DNA of 64,000 bases from Cheiracanthium punctorium. Lineage: Eukaryota > Arthropoda > Arachnida > Araneae > Cheiracanthiidae. The position numbers were made by a program, and so were the translations under genes. Location of the stretch: positions 62,001 through 126,000 of the forward strand of contig JAWZYV010018244.1 of assembly GCA_038373885.1 (NCBI GenBank). Reading direction: 5' to 3'. Below the pieces are notes generated by a model. It had not been told where the DNA came from, ran no database searches, and was given only the letters and a program-made list of their open reading frames with translations. Below are positions 35,132-46,500 of this stretch, piece after piece (the stretch's first letter is position 1; every line of letters begins with the position of its first letter).

Positions 35132-36120
35132 TTAGGTTTCTAATTCTTTGTATCTGAAGTTAATTTTATATATTCTTGCTATTTCTTCTTGGTCAATCAT
35201 GTCTTTATTGGTCCTCATTCCTTTTTTATTAGGTTTTTCAGGCATATGATTTTCTTTCTTTGTGGCTGCATTTGAAATTCTATTTGTGATACATTTACAA
35301 TACAGAATAGCATTTGAGTCTGTTTGCATTTCAAGAAGAGTATCTTTGGAACAAATATTTATAGTTTTGTCTATAAATGAATGAATTGTTGTGATTTTGC
35401 ATTTAAGAGGTGTTTTAAAGTTGGGTGTGTTATTTGATTTGTTTCTGATTATTTTAACAACCAGGTAGTTAAGAGTTTTTCTTTTTCATAGGTAAACTGT
35501 TTATGTTTATCAATTGCTTTCATTTCTGCAAGCAGATTTTCTAGATTATTAGTTTCAAATATTTCAAACACATTGTCAACATACCTCCACCATACTTTTA
35601 TGATTGTGCTAAACTTGTGTTTTATATAATTTCTTCTATTTTCCTGTTTTTCTCTCCAACTGTTCTTGAGATGGGGGAGCCCATTAGTTTATGTTGTTTC
35701 CGTCAATAAATTTCTTATTAAATTGAAAATAAGAGTTTGTTAGTAATAGATTGATAATACTCTTAAGTGTGTTAATTATTTCTTTATTTTTATGAAATTA
35801 TGTTGCACTTTTACTCATTTCTTGGATGCATATGGATGAGTATAGGTTGACAATGTTCAAAGCTGACTGTTGTTTGATTAACATTAATATTGCATCTGTT
35901 TAGATGCTACAAATAAATTTTCAGTTGATAATGATATCTTATGGAGGCATGATTTGGTTTAGAATGGTTTTCATACAAGTTTTCTGGTTAGTATATTGGT
36001 CCTTCACATTTCCTGACAATCGAACGATGGATCTTTATGGTCTTTATATTTCTCAAAAATTCATGGTGTTACTGTAGCTAAGTTATCAAAATTGGGTTTA
36101 TCATCATTTTTTAAATGAAA
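35132..36120 (-). pseudogene. Penelope-like element reverse transcriptase fossil
   Basis: On the minus strand, separate frames give, in order, NSYFQFNKKF, MGSPIS (35684-35667), VWWRYVDNVFEIF (YVDN at 35583-35572, in place of the YVDD catalytic motif), QFTYEKEK, NYLVVKIIRN and a basic tail ending at 35132. This order (YF.F, MGSP.S, W.RYVDD, FT.E, FLD..I.R) is that of Penelope-like and related GIY-YIG retroelements. Frameshifts and stops separate the blocks; no endonuclease domain was found. Confidence 0.65.
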
Positions 36121-37023
36121 ATGTACTCAATTCGTTTATAAAAAATACAGAAAAATTTGTGTTATGATTTTTAATATTGATTAAAACATCCAGTTATTTG
36201 GGGTTTACTTTAAAGTATGGAATTATGATATCTGTAAATTTAAAAGTATAACTACTTGCAGTTCATATAAGTATTAAAATCCCAACAAGTCTAAGCTAAA
36301 GCTAGAAATTCTCTTGATTTATTCTGCCTAGAAAATATATAAATTGTAGACTACCTCTTGTCCACAGAAATTAATTTTTTAACTTAATTGATTTGTATAG
36401 GTTATTTTCATGACAAAATGCAAAAATTAAAAACTGGTGAATAAATCTCGTTATTTTACGAAATCAACACATACCAATCTATTGAAATGTCCCATCTATT
36501 AGGGGGGGGGGGGGGGAAAGAGAGAATTGTATGCATACTTTCCTTTAATAGATGGCAGCGCTGACATTTCAAAATTTTAGCCTCCATCAATTCAAAAATT
36601 GCATTATTTGAAAAGATAAACAAACAAAATAACAACCATAATTTGCCTTAAACACCATGCCGAAAAACAAGACAGTGGATGAAAGGGTGTGTATTTTCTA
36701 CAAAGTACAATTTTGGACTCGGAACTAATTTTCACATATGTTAAGAAATCCATGACAAAAATTTTATCTGTAACCTTGAAAATTTGGTTTAGGGAACAGA
36801 CCAAAGAAATGAAAAAAACAAAACAAAAAACCTAGGTGTTATCATTTAAAAATGAAAAGTTGTTAACTTGGGTTTAGTGATTTGAACAAATTAATGTACT
36901 AGCTGAAGCCTGGTTTGATAAATTTTGATTAAGATTTTTCCCAAGTTTGATAATTAGATTGATTTAATTTGTTTGTAAAAGTGAATTTCTATGGGACTAA
37001 ATCTTTAAGACAATAAAAATAGA
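36121..37023. other. Intergenic stretch
   Basis: AT-rich. A small inverted repeat (TGAAATGTC...CATCTATTA, 36484-36573) surrounds a G-run at 36502-36516 and may be a mini-MITE. Nothing else recognised. Confidence 0.45.
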
Positions 37024-37025
37024 TA

Positions 37026-37802
37026 TAGTGAAACCCCGATTTATCATTCTCACATTCATCGTTTTCCTGTATATGTCATGTAATTCCTATGGTTCCTACG
37101 CAAATTGTATTTAAATAATTTTAAAGAAACCTGCATGTATCGTTCACCAAAAAGTGTCTTTCCCGCATTCATCTTTGTAAAATTTTTCACCTGACCAAAA
37201 TGAAATTGAACGTTAAGTGGATCCATATGGCATGCAAACTGTAATTGCTTCTTGGTACGATTTCCTGGTTTATTGATGATTAGATGAACATTGGTTGCGT
37301 GTTGAAGAGGATGTATAGTGAGTTTAATGATTATATTTCTATTAATCAAGAGAGTGGGGTATGCAGTATCCTAAACATTGAAGAAACGTATGATTATGCA
37401 AAAAATGAAAATAATGGCAGAGGATAATGCTCATGAAGCTGAGCCTACACTGGCACGAAGTTTGTCTGAGCAATAACAGTATTTGAAACTGTTTGAACTT
37501 TTTTATACAAACACAAAATCACATAAAAGGTCCAGAAAAATATTGTAAATCTTGAAAATTTACTGTTAAATTTAAAAAAAGATGAAATACCCCACATAAA
37601 ATTACTGGTTTTTAAAAAATAAGTATCGCTTATTTTCAACTTTGATTCATTTGTTCTACAATTTTGTAACAAATTAATATTTCTTGGTATACAGTCATTG
37701 TGTGTATGCATAAAGATAGCTTTCTTCATATTTGTTGTTTTCTCTCATTCATCGTTTTTCCCCTATGCACCTGATGAAAAATGATGATTCGAGGTTTTAC
37801 TG
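37026..37802. mobile_element. Tigger-like element remnant
   Basis: The left end TAGTGAAACCCCGATTTATC and the inverted right end CAGTAAAACCTCGAATCATC match well. TA precedes the left end (37024-37025); the right flank is TT, so one flank has mutated. Frames inside are short and show no DDE transposase signature. Confidence 0.6.
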
Positions 37803-37847
37803 TTCAGTTCTACTGTTAATGTGCAGTTTTTAAAAATAAAATTTAAA

Positions 37848-38068
37848 CAGGCAATCCAGGGAAAGAGTTGGAGGGCTTCAACCCCCCAAAAGACATTGCT
37901 TTAGGGGAACATTTTGTTAAGGTCAAATAAGCTTTTAATTTTTCCCTCCCCTAAAAATTACATGTTTTAAGGTAACATTTAACTTTATTATGTATTTTGT
38001 TTAGGTAAAATTGGGTTCTTTTAAACAGTAATCTAGTCCTTTCCCCCAAATTTCTGTTTCTGCCACTG
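37848..38068. mobile_element. hAT-type MITE, 221 bp
   Basis: Flanks AATTTAAA (37840-37847) and ACTTTAAA (38069-38076) agree at 7 of 8 positions. The right end, inverted, reads CAGTGGCAGAAACAG followed by a G-rich block; the left end has CAGGCAATCCAGGGA with CAACCCCCC. Confidence 0.65.
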
Positions 38069-40951
38069 ACTTTAAATACATGTGCATTGCAGTGGGTATG
38101 TGTGGTACAGTCATAATATATTGGATGCAAAGTATATAAAACATTTCTTTTATTTGCTTAATCACCCAATTTTTTCAAGTGATATAGCAGAGAAATACAA
38201 TCAATTGTAAAGCATCACAAAATTATAATAATACAGTACAAAGCTTTAAAATGAACACTTATTTTAATTATAACAGAATTCACACATTTAAAATGTTTCA
38301 CTTTTCAAGAAAATTAGACTAGATGGAAAATAGAAAATTTGAAGTATTTAAAAATTCTATTCAAGCTGCAATGCTGTCTGTAACATTTTTAAAGATATTT
38401 TAATTATTTAAGTTTGTGTACATTGACAATTTAACATTATACACACTACTTAATACTGAAATCAAATTTGTAGGATAAATATTGTCTGAAAAATAATAGC
38501 ACTATATGCATGCAATAACTTTAATTAAAATGTAATTCTAAATAGATATTTCATGTATAAATATCTAGATAGATACAGATATGAAACAGTTTGAAACAAA
38601 ATACATGTAATACAATAATCTTTATAAATAGTGTCATAAATGGACATATTTATAAACATGGAAATTAATATAGATTTCATCTGAAAATTGCTACTGTTTT
38701 ACCAATAATGACTTCATTTAGGTAACCCAAAGACTAACAAATGTTTGAGTTAAAGTACCAAACATTTAAAAGAAATTCATTCCCTAAATAACAGTGTCAA
38801 TTTTCAGATGTATTTACAGACAGCATCACATTTTTAAAGTTGAAATTTTGCTATTGAAAGATTTATTACGGTTTTGAAATTTTTTATGTACAGAGTTAAC
38901 TAGTGAATTTTTCTTGTAATTATTTCATCTATTTTTCTTTAGATGTAGAATAAAAGTTGAATTAATATATCTATTTAGTATTAGACCTGGATGGTATTTC
39001 TCAAAATGTTAATTTGCAAAATAATTCTTATTTTGTAATATTATTATCAGCCACTGTTGAGGCGTATTCAAGAGGTAAACCTGAGTATACATTTGTTCTG
39101 TTGAAGTTGATTGTTTCACAGTCTTACGTATAGCAGTCAAATTCTAAAATCTCTTCATTATTAGTTCACTTTCTCTTTTATATTTTTAAATGTTTATAAT
39201 AATAATACAGATTACACATTTGTGAAAAAAAAGTATAATTCTAAATTTAGACTACAAATACAAAACTTTCCATATTTATTTCAACTTTAAGTTATAAACA
39301 TCTGCATAAGATTTTCATACTTGGAGAGTGGCTTTCTCAAGTGCAGTTACTCAATGCTATAAATTTTATTTAGCATTTAAGGAATATTATAAAAGCAACC
39401 TATAAATGGCACAGCTCACTGGCAAATTCTGGATTTCTCGTATTATATTTACCTCCCTTCCCACCCAACTCTTTCCTTTTTCATATTTATTTACATTGTA
39501 ATATGAGAGTTGTTAATCTTTCATAGTAAATCTTTAAATATATCGCACCTGTATACAAGAATTTAAAATATTATAACAATTCTGAAATTTTAAGCTTCTG
39601 GAAAATGCAACCAGAAATTAGATCCATAGAACAGTGTAGTATCTATAACCCATGAATTTATTATCTGTTTTCAATTTTAGATTTAATTTTTTAATCTGTT
39701 AGGTCATCTATACTGTGTTGAAGACCTTTATACATTTTTAAATTTATTATGAGATATAGACAGATAAGAAAGTAATTCCATGAAGATTTGAACATCAAGC
39801 ACTCCATTTTGGACCATTTTCAGCCATAAAAATGAATAAATAAGTGGTAATATATCCACTTATTTATTAATTTTTATTTTATAATCATATACAGTAAAAT
39901 GAAAAGATATATTTCACACCCTTTCTGTAATGTATACACAAGTCAAGGGATTTAACTAGGAAGCGTTAGTTCATTAAAAAAAGTGTATTATACATAGGTA
40001 TAGAGCTAAATGATATCGATACTTAAATCTTTTTGTGTTGACCACTGCTATAGTGTGATCAAAGAGGAAGGACATGTTGAATTTAAAAGTAGCTAACCTT
40101 TTTGGAGGATCTGAGATCCATTTGAAATTCTACATTATTTGGATGGAAATAATTAGACTAGAATTCATACATGCATTTTCTATAGACTTGCATACTCATT
40201 TTTCGTGAAGGGAAGCAAAAATATATCAAATTAAAAAGTTTTGAAAAAAAAAAAAAACAAACCCTAAAGGGCAGACACTTTTCTTATGATTTTGGGTTGA
40301 TGTCTTTTGTAAGTAGCAAAACAAACTTAAAACGTTTATTTTTTCATACCAAGAAACTTACTTTTTGATTTGTTAAAATGTTTTTTTGAAAATGCTATTG
40401 TAGCTTTGCAATTTTGCATAGAAAAAATGTATAGAATATACCCAGCACCACTTTTTTTAAAAATAACTCTCAGGTGCTAGTGCAACTCAGATTTATTTTA
40501 GAAGTGTTTAAATTTTATCTTATACAATTTTGATTTATTAAAACTGAAAATCTTTTTTTATTTTTACTATTAGAATTTAGAAATTTTAGACGTGCTCTTT
40601 TAACGATGTGGTTTTGTAATATCAACAAAATTACGATAATCAATTTTAACAACTATAAAATATTAAACTTGTATCAATATAGACAAAAATATAAACACTA
40701 TAAACAAAAACAAATTTAGACAACAACATATGGCTATCGAAATAAAGTGTTAAATTCATCCATGACAGTCACGCGCTTGCATTGACAACAGTTTTATAAA
40801 GGATAGATTTTGAGAGACTGGGTTCATATACTTTCCTACCTCATCTGAGAAATACTGTAATAATATGAGCAAACAATGAATTTGAATAAGTACAAAATTA
40901 TTATGCATTAAAAATGAGGTAGACACAATTAAAAAAAAATTTTTTTGTTTG
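38069..40951. other. Intergenic stretch, possible BTB-gene 3' UTR
   Basis: AT-rich, no recognised gene or transposon ends. The 3' UTR of the BTB-BACK gene (minus strand) may extend into it; several TTTATT (AATAAA on the minus strand) are present, none clearly preferred. Confidence 0.4.
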
Positions 40952-41520
40952 AAGAGGCATATCTAGAGGTAGAGGAGGGACTGATAGGGTTGTAGCCCAC
41001 CCCTTTGAAATTCGAGAAAGAAATAACGTCTAGCTTAAGAAGTTCTGCTAGTGTATAGTGACCAAATGTCCTAAATTTTTGAGGGCGTTTTGAATATTAA
41101 AAATCAAATATTTAGATACTAAGCGCAGTGTGACTGTTAAATGTTGTTGCAATGAAAACATGAACTATTTCTTCAAGAAAAAAAAATTAAAATAGGATAC
41201 TATATTGCAGTGTAGTTCTGTTTTTATTTGACTCTTAAAAATTAACCAGCTGCATCAAAATGGTGGAATTTGGTCACCCTACAAATAAAACAAGATTGAG
41301 CAGACTGTCAGTTTTGTCCATTCGCAGAGACATAAAAACATCTGATGACATGGTTCTAATAAAATTTTTAAAAAGTTGGAAGGTTATAAATTTAGATTAA
41401 TTAAAAGAAAACAATTTTGGTATTTCACTTTCATCAAGCTTTCAAAAATCAATATACTTCAAAAAATAGTAAAGCTATCTCAGTCCCACCTCCTGAAATG
41501 ATGATTTGGATATGTCACTG
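40952..41520. mobile_element. hAT-like element remnant
   Basis: The right end inverted is CAGTGACATATCCAAATC; the left reads AAGAGGCATATCTAGAGG. Flanks TTTGTTTG and TTTGCATG agree at 6 of 8. No transposase. Confidence 0.5.
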
Positions 41521-41531
41521 TTTGCATGTAT

Positions 41532-41810
41532 CAGTGGTAGATCCAAAGAGTGCAGTTGAACCTAAAATTCTCACATTGCTTTGAAGTTTAATCCATTATT
41601 GAACCCAGGTTTAACTTGTTCACTTTCATTGCATAACAGAAGACTCCTCATTGACCAGTGTTGCTTCACAGAATGGGTCTTTGAATGCTCTGTCGGGTTT
41701 GAACAGGTTAAACCTTAGTAAAACATAAATTAAAAATAGAAAGTGACAAGTTTCTGATAAAATGGTCAATTCTTCCCTTCTCCTTTAAAACTTTTCTGAA
41801 TCCGCCACTG
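41532..41810 (+). mobile_element. hAT-type MITE of the CAGTGGNGGATCC family, copy 1
   Basis: Ends CAGTGGTAGATCCAAAG and, inverted, CAGTGGCGGATTCAGAA. Flanks GCATGTAT and GTATGTAC agree at 6 of 8. The interior shares GGGTCTTTGAATGCTC and CAGGTTAAAC with copies at 50690 and 56855. It lies just past the BTB-BACK stop codon. Confidence 0.75.
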
Positions 41811-41996
41811 GTATGTACCTGATGAAATAGTAAGTTCAGGCTTTCTTGAATATTTAAAGTCCTATGAATGATACGTTACTTTGAGTAAGATATTGAAATT
41901 TTTCATAATTTTGTTTCAGTCAATCACATGGTATAAAAAAATAAGTTTTCCCTTAAGCACTTCTTGTTCTGGAATATGTGAAAAAAAACTCCGAGT

Positions 41997-42840
41997 TCAG
42001 TCCAAGAGCTGTATTACGCAGATGACAAGGTCGCCCACTCCATTGAGGAACTTTTTCGACATGGATTTCTTTTTCCGCTCGTTTCTCTTGGGGTTCACCG
42101 GTTGGACTGAGTTGCTGGGCGAGATAGTTGGGTCATTGGTAGTGGACGGCATGTCGGAATGCGGGGAGGCGATCGGCAGTAAGTTTGTCTGGCAGCACTG
42201 TCGCCTCACGGTGATCTTCCAGCCATTCCAGCGGTCAGGCAATGGAGACGGCGATGGTGTGTTGCCCGTGAGACGAGATAGGAAGAGTTCCTTGTCTTCT
42301 TTGCTGAGGACTCCCTGGCTGACGGGTCCCCGCAAGAATTCCTCAGGAGTCATGACGAGATACCTGACTAGAAAGAGCGCCTTGCCCAAAACTGAGCACT
42401 TGTTGTCGGCGGTAAGCTCTTTGCGCTGCCTCTTACATGCCCTGCATGCCCACCGCATCACCGAGTCGAAGACCACGGCTTCAGAGGATATTTCGAGAGT
42501 GTCTCTCTTGACGATCTCCACCATGAGTTCGTGCTCGATTGTTTCGAAGGCTTCGCTCAGTAACACCTCGTCCGCATGGCGATCCACGATCAGGAAGCAC
42601 TTGAACACGAGCTCGTTCCGCTCGTTATCGTTGTCGTGGCACTCGCTGTCGACTTGCCGGTGGATTTCGGGGCAGAGAAGGTGACTGAGCACCGTGAGGA
42701 CGTTGGACGCGCTGACTTGCTTGGAGATATGACCGAGGCAGAGGGATGCCAGCTGAGGTAAATGGTACACCTGGCATGGGTGCAGAAGGCGAAGAGTGGT
42801 GTCTATAGAAGAAAAGGACACTTGGCCAGTATACAGGTAT
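41997..42840 (-). CDS. BTB-BACK gene, last coding exon
   Basis: The acceptor TTTTTCCAG lies just above 42840 on the minus strand. The exon completes an Arg codon, then reads YLYTGQVSF, the last helix pair of the BTB fold, the whole BACK domain and a charged tail with a KKKSMSKKF cluster before the stop. A long open frame on the opposite strand (41881-42684) is a by-product of its GC-rich codons. Confidence 0.88.
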
Positions 42841-43481
42841 CTGGAAAAAGATATCAAAAAAGTAAATATTTGTAATGCAAACCCACACGGGAGAGAAATT
42901 TATTCATTGAAGTATAAAATTTATTCATTAAATATATATGTAATAATAAAATTTAATTTAATTTAATGTCATCTGAAAAAAACCTTCTTTCTCTGTTACT
43001 CTTACTGTAAAGTTTGTTTCTCGGCCTTACAAATATTACGCTCAGAGACGATTTTTGAAGTTCCATAACGAGTAAAATTGTTGATTTAGCAGTATTTGCA
43101 GTTTTCTGCGGTTTCGTTGTTGCACGCTTTAGGAACTCCTAAATAAGCAAATATTTCTTATGGCTTGATTGACAATCTAGTCAACTAATTACGTTTGAGC
43201 GTAACGCCTTCGCGATCGTGCTGCGCCCTGCCAGCATTTATAGTAACGAGGGGAGTATTTAAGCAAGAGCACGGAAATTTTGGGAGCTTTTTCAGGAGCT
43301 TGGAGCTTTAATCTTGTAAGGAGCTGTTCGAGATCACAATCTAAAGAGAAAGCTAGCCCCGGAGCTAAAAGCTCGCCGGCCTGACTCCTGCCCTCTGTCC
43401 GAACTTTGAAATAAACTATTCAACCTAGAAGCCTGGTGTAGTGTTGATCATTTCAACAAAGGATGGCGTAAGGCCATTCTT

Positions 43482-43516
<35 letters not shown>

Positions 43517-46500
43517 TTAATTTCAAAGTACATTTACAGAATCTTATGTACAGTTATTTATTACTATCATTTGACCATCTCCTATCTGTGATTATTTAGC
43601 TTTTGTTCTGTTCTGAAAGAACAAAATGAATTTCGAATTTGTACAATAAATGTGAAAGTTGAGATAATATAAATTTTCACAAAATATTCTTTGGAGATCA
43701 AATACGTTATTCTGCATAAAACTATTAAGATTTTGGATGTCTACGAAGCTTGAGAGATGAAGTCCTTTACTTACCTGTTCCAAATTTTCTGTTATTATTT
43801 TGCTCAGATTTATATGTAATGCGAAATTAAATAATAGGGATTTAAAGAGATATTTTACTAAGTCCAATGCCTGTTTATTAACACTTACACCTTCTTTTCG
43901 GATTTTTCCAATAGCTTTTCGCAAATATGCCAGTTTTAAGCGCTTTATATAACTTGAGAAAAATCCTTATCTCCCATGAAAACCACAGATACACCGAGGC
44001 GCAGAGAGCCTAATCAGTGCCCCAGGGATAAAAACTTCGGGGTACCTTTGCTATCCAGAAACTCTTTTGATGTCGTATTATATCAATCATTTATTCCTTA
44101 TTGAAATTATTAATCATTCAAAGAAACTTTAAATTAATAGTAATTGGAAAATAAGTAATAATATTAAAATTATTAATTTCAAAATATTATACTTTAATAA
44201 ACATCCATGCTCTTAAAAATACGAATATTTCGTTTTGAATCTTTCGTCACCCGCATAGAGAAACTGTATTTGGAATGTTAACAAAGTTTTTGCATGGCAT
44301 GTTTCCTCAGTACTGAGAAAATTAATATTTTTATTGATACTTCCATTCAAGCAGGCAGCCAAAAGATTTCGGAAGTCCAAAAAAGTGGAAAGTTCAAAAT
44401 TTCTCAATGAAAGTCTTGATCTTTAACATTGTGTTAAAGAAAATAAAAAATTTCGGATGCTGGGTGGGCCCATATTCTCTGGTCTGGCTAAGCCCTTTCT
44501 TCCATTATTTAAAATGTTAAAAAAAAAAAAAAAGATTTCTTGTTAAATAAATCTTCTTTAGTCCAGGTGCGAGACGATACGTTAGGCTAAGAGACGAGAC
44601 GATACCTCGATGGAAAAATGCGAGACCTGAGCTATTTCTCGTCTAGCATGGTCTCTCGTCCCTCCCTAGAAATCAACCAGGCAGTTTTATCACAAAAGGG
44701 ATCTTTTCTGAAATCATGCTTCTGTCTCAGAATTTCTTCTCGCACTCAAGTCCAATCACAAAACATGGATGCTATAATTAACGAGCGTGTGAGTGAGTTA
44801 AAAACTTCATTCCACTTTTTAAGAATTAAAAATAGTTAATTTCATTAGTTGCACATCTATAACATATAGTAATCAATCAGTGAGTTTTGTCACAGAGGGA
44901 TCTTTTCTGAAATCATGCTTGTTTCTCAGAATATTTTCGAAGCTCTGCCATTCTTCTCGCACTCATGTCCAGTCATAACAAGTGGATGTTATGACTAAAC
45001 GAGCGTGTGCGTGAGTTAAAAACCTACATTTCACTTTATTTAAGCATTAAAAATAGTTAATTTCATTAGTTGCACATCTATAATATAATATATAGTAATC
45101 AATCAGTGAGTTTTGTCACTGAGGGATCTTTCTGAAATCATGCTTGTTTCTCAGAATATTTTCAAAGCTCTGCCATTCTTCTCGCACTCATGTCCAGTCA
45201 TAACAAGTGGATGTTATGACTAAACGAGCGTGTGCGTGAGTTAAAAACCTTCATTCCACTTTATTTAAGCATTAAAAATAGTTAATTTAATTAGTTGCAC
45301 ATCTATAATATATAGTAATCAATCAGTGGGTTTTGTCACAGAGGGATCTTTCTGAAATCATGCTTGTTTCTCAGAATATTTTCAAAGCTCTGCCATTCTT
45401 CTCGCACTCATGTCCAGTCATAACAAGTGGATGTTATGACTAAACGAGTGTGTGCGTGAGTTAAAAACCTTCATTCCACTTTATTTAAGCATTAAAAATA
45501 GTTAATTTAATTAGTTGCACATCTATAATATACAGTAATCAATCAGTGAGTTTTGTCACAGAGGGATCTTTTCTGAAATCATGCTTGTTTCTCAGAATAT
45601 TTTCAAAGCTCTGCCATTCTTCTCGCACTCATGTCCAGTCATAACAAGTGGATGTTATGACTAAACGAGCGTGTGCGTGAGTTAGAAACCTTCATTCCAC
45701 TTTATTTAAGCATTAAAAATAGTTAATTTCATTAGTTGCACATCTATAATATAATATATAGTAATCAATCAGTGAGTTTTGTCACAGAGGTATCTTTTCT
45801 GAAATCATGCTTGTTTCTCAGAATATTTTCAAAGCTCTGCCATTCTTCTCGCACTCATGTCCAGTCATAACAAGTGGATGTTACGACTAAACGAGCGTGT
45901 GCGTGAGTTAGAAACCTTCATTCCACTTTATTTAAGCATTAAATATAGTTAATTTCATTAGTTGCACATCTATAATATAATATATAGTAATCAATCAGTG
46001 AGTTTTGTCACAGAGGGATCTTTTCTGAAATCATGCTTGTTTCTCAGAATATTTTCAAAGCTCTGCCATTCTTCTCGCACTCATGTCCAGTCATAACAAG
46101 TGGATGTTATGACTAAACGAGCGTGTGCGTGAGTTAAAAACCTTCAATCCACTTTATTTAAGCATTAAAAATAGTTAATTTCATTAGTTGCACATCTACA
46201 ATATATAGTAATCAATCAGTGAGTTTTGTCACAGAGGGATCTTTCTGAAATCATGCTTGTTTCTCAGAATATTTTCAAAGCTCTGCCATTCTTCTCGCAC
46301 TCATGTCCAGTCATAACAAGTGGATGTTACGACTAAACGAGCGTGTGCGTGAGTTAAAAACCTTCAATCCACTTTATTTAAGCATTAAAAATAGTTAATT
46401 TCATTAGTTGCACATCTACAATATATAGCAATCAATCAGTGAGTTTTGTCACAGAGGGATCTTTTCTGAAATCATGTTTGTTTCTCAGAATATTTTCAAA

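Noticed and set aside
37056..37729. Two minus-strand frames of about 95 codons inside the Tigger-like element
   Set aside because: No DDE or HTH motifs, and composition is that of random AT-rich DNA.
41881..42684. 267-codon open frame on the + strand
   Set aside because: It is antisense to the BTB-BACK last exon, which has clear domain signatures; the long frame follows from the GC-rich codons of the real exon.
43130..43480. LTR-like block with TATTTAAG and AATAAA in order
   Set aside because: No second LTR, no TG...CA ends with target duplication and no primer-binding site could be seen.
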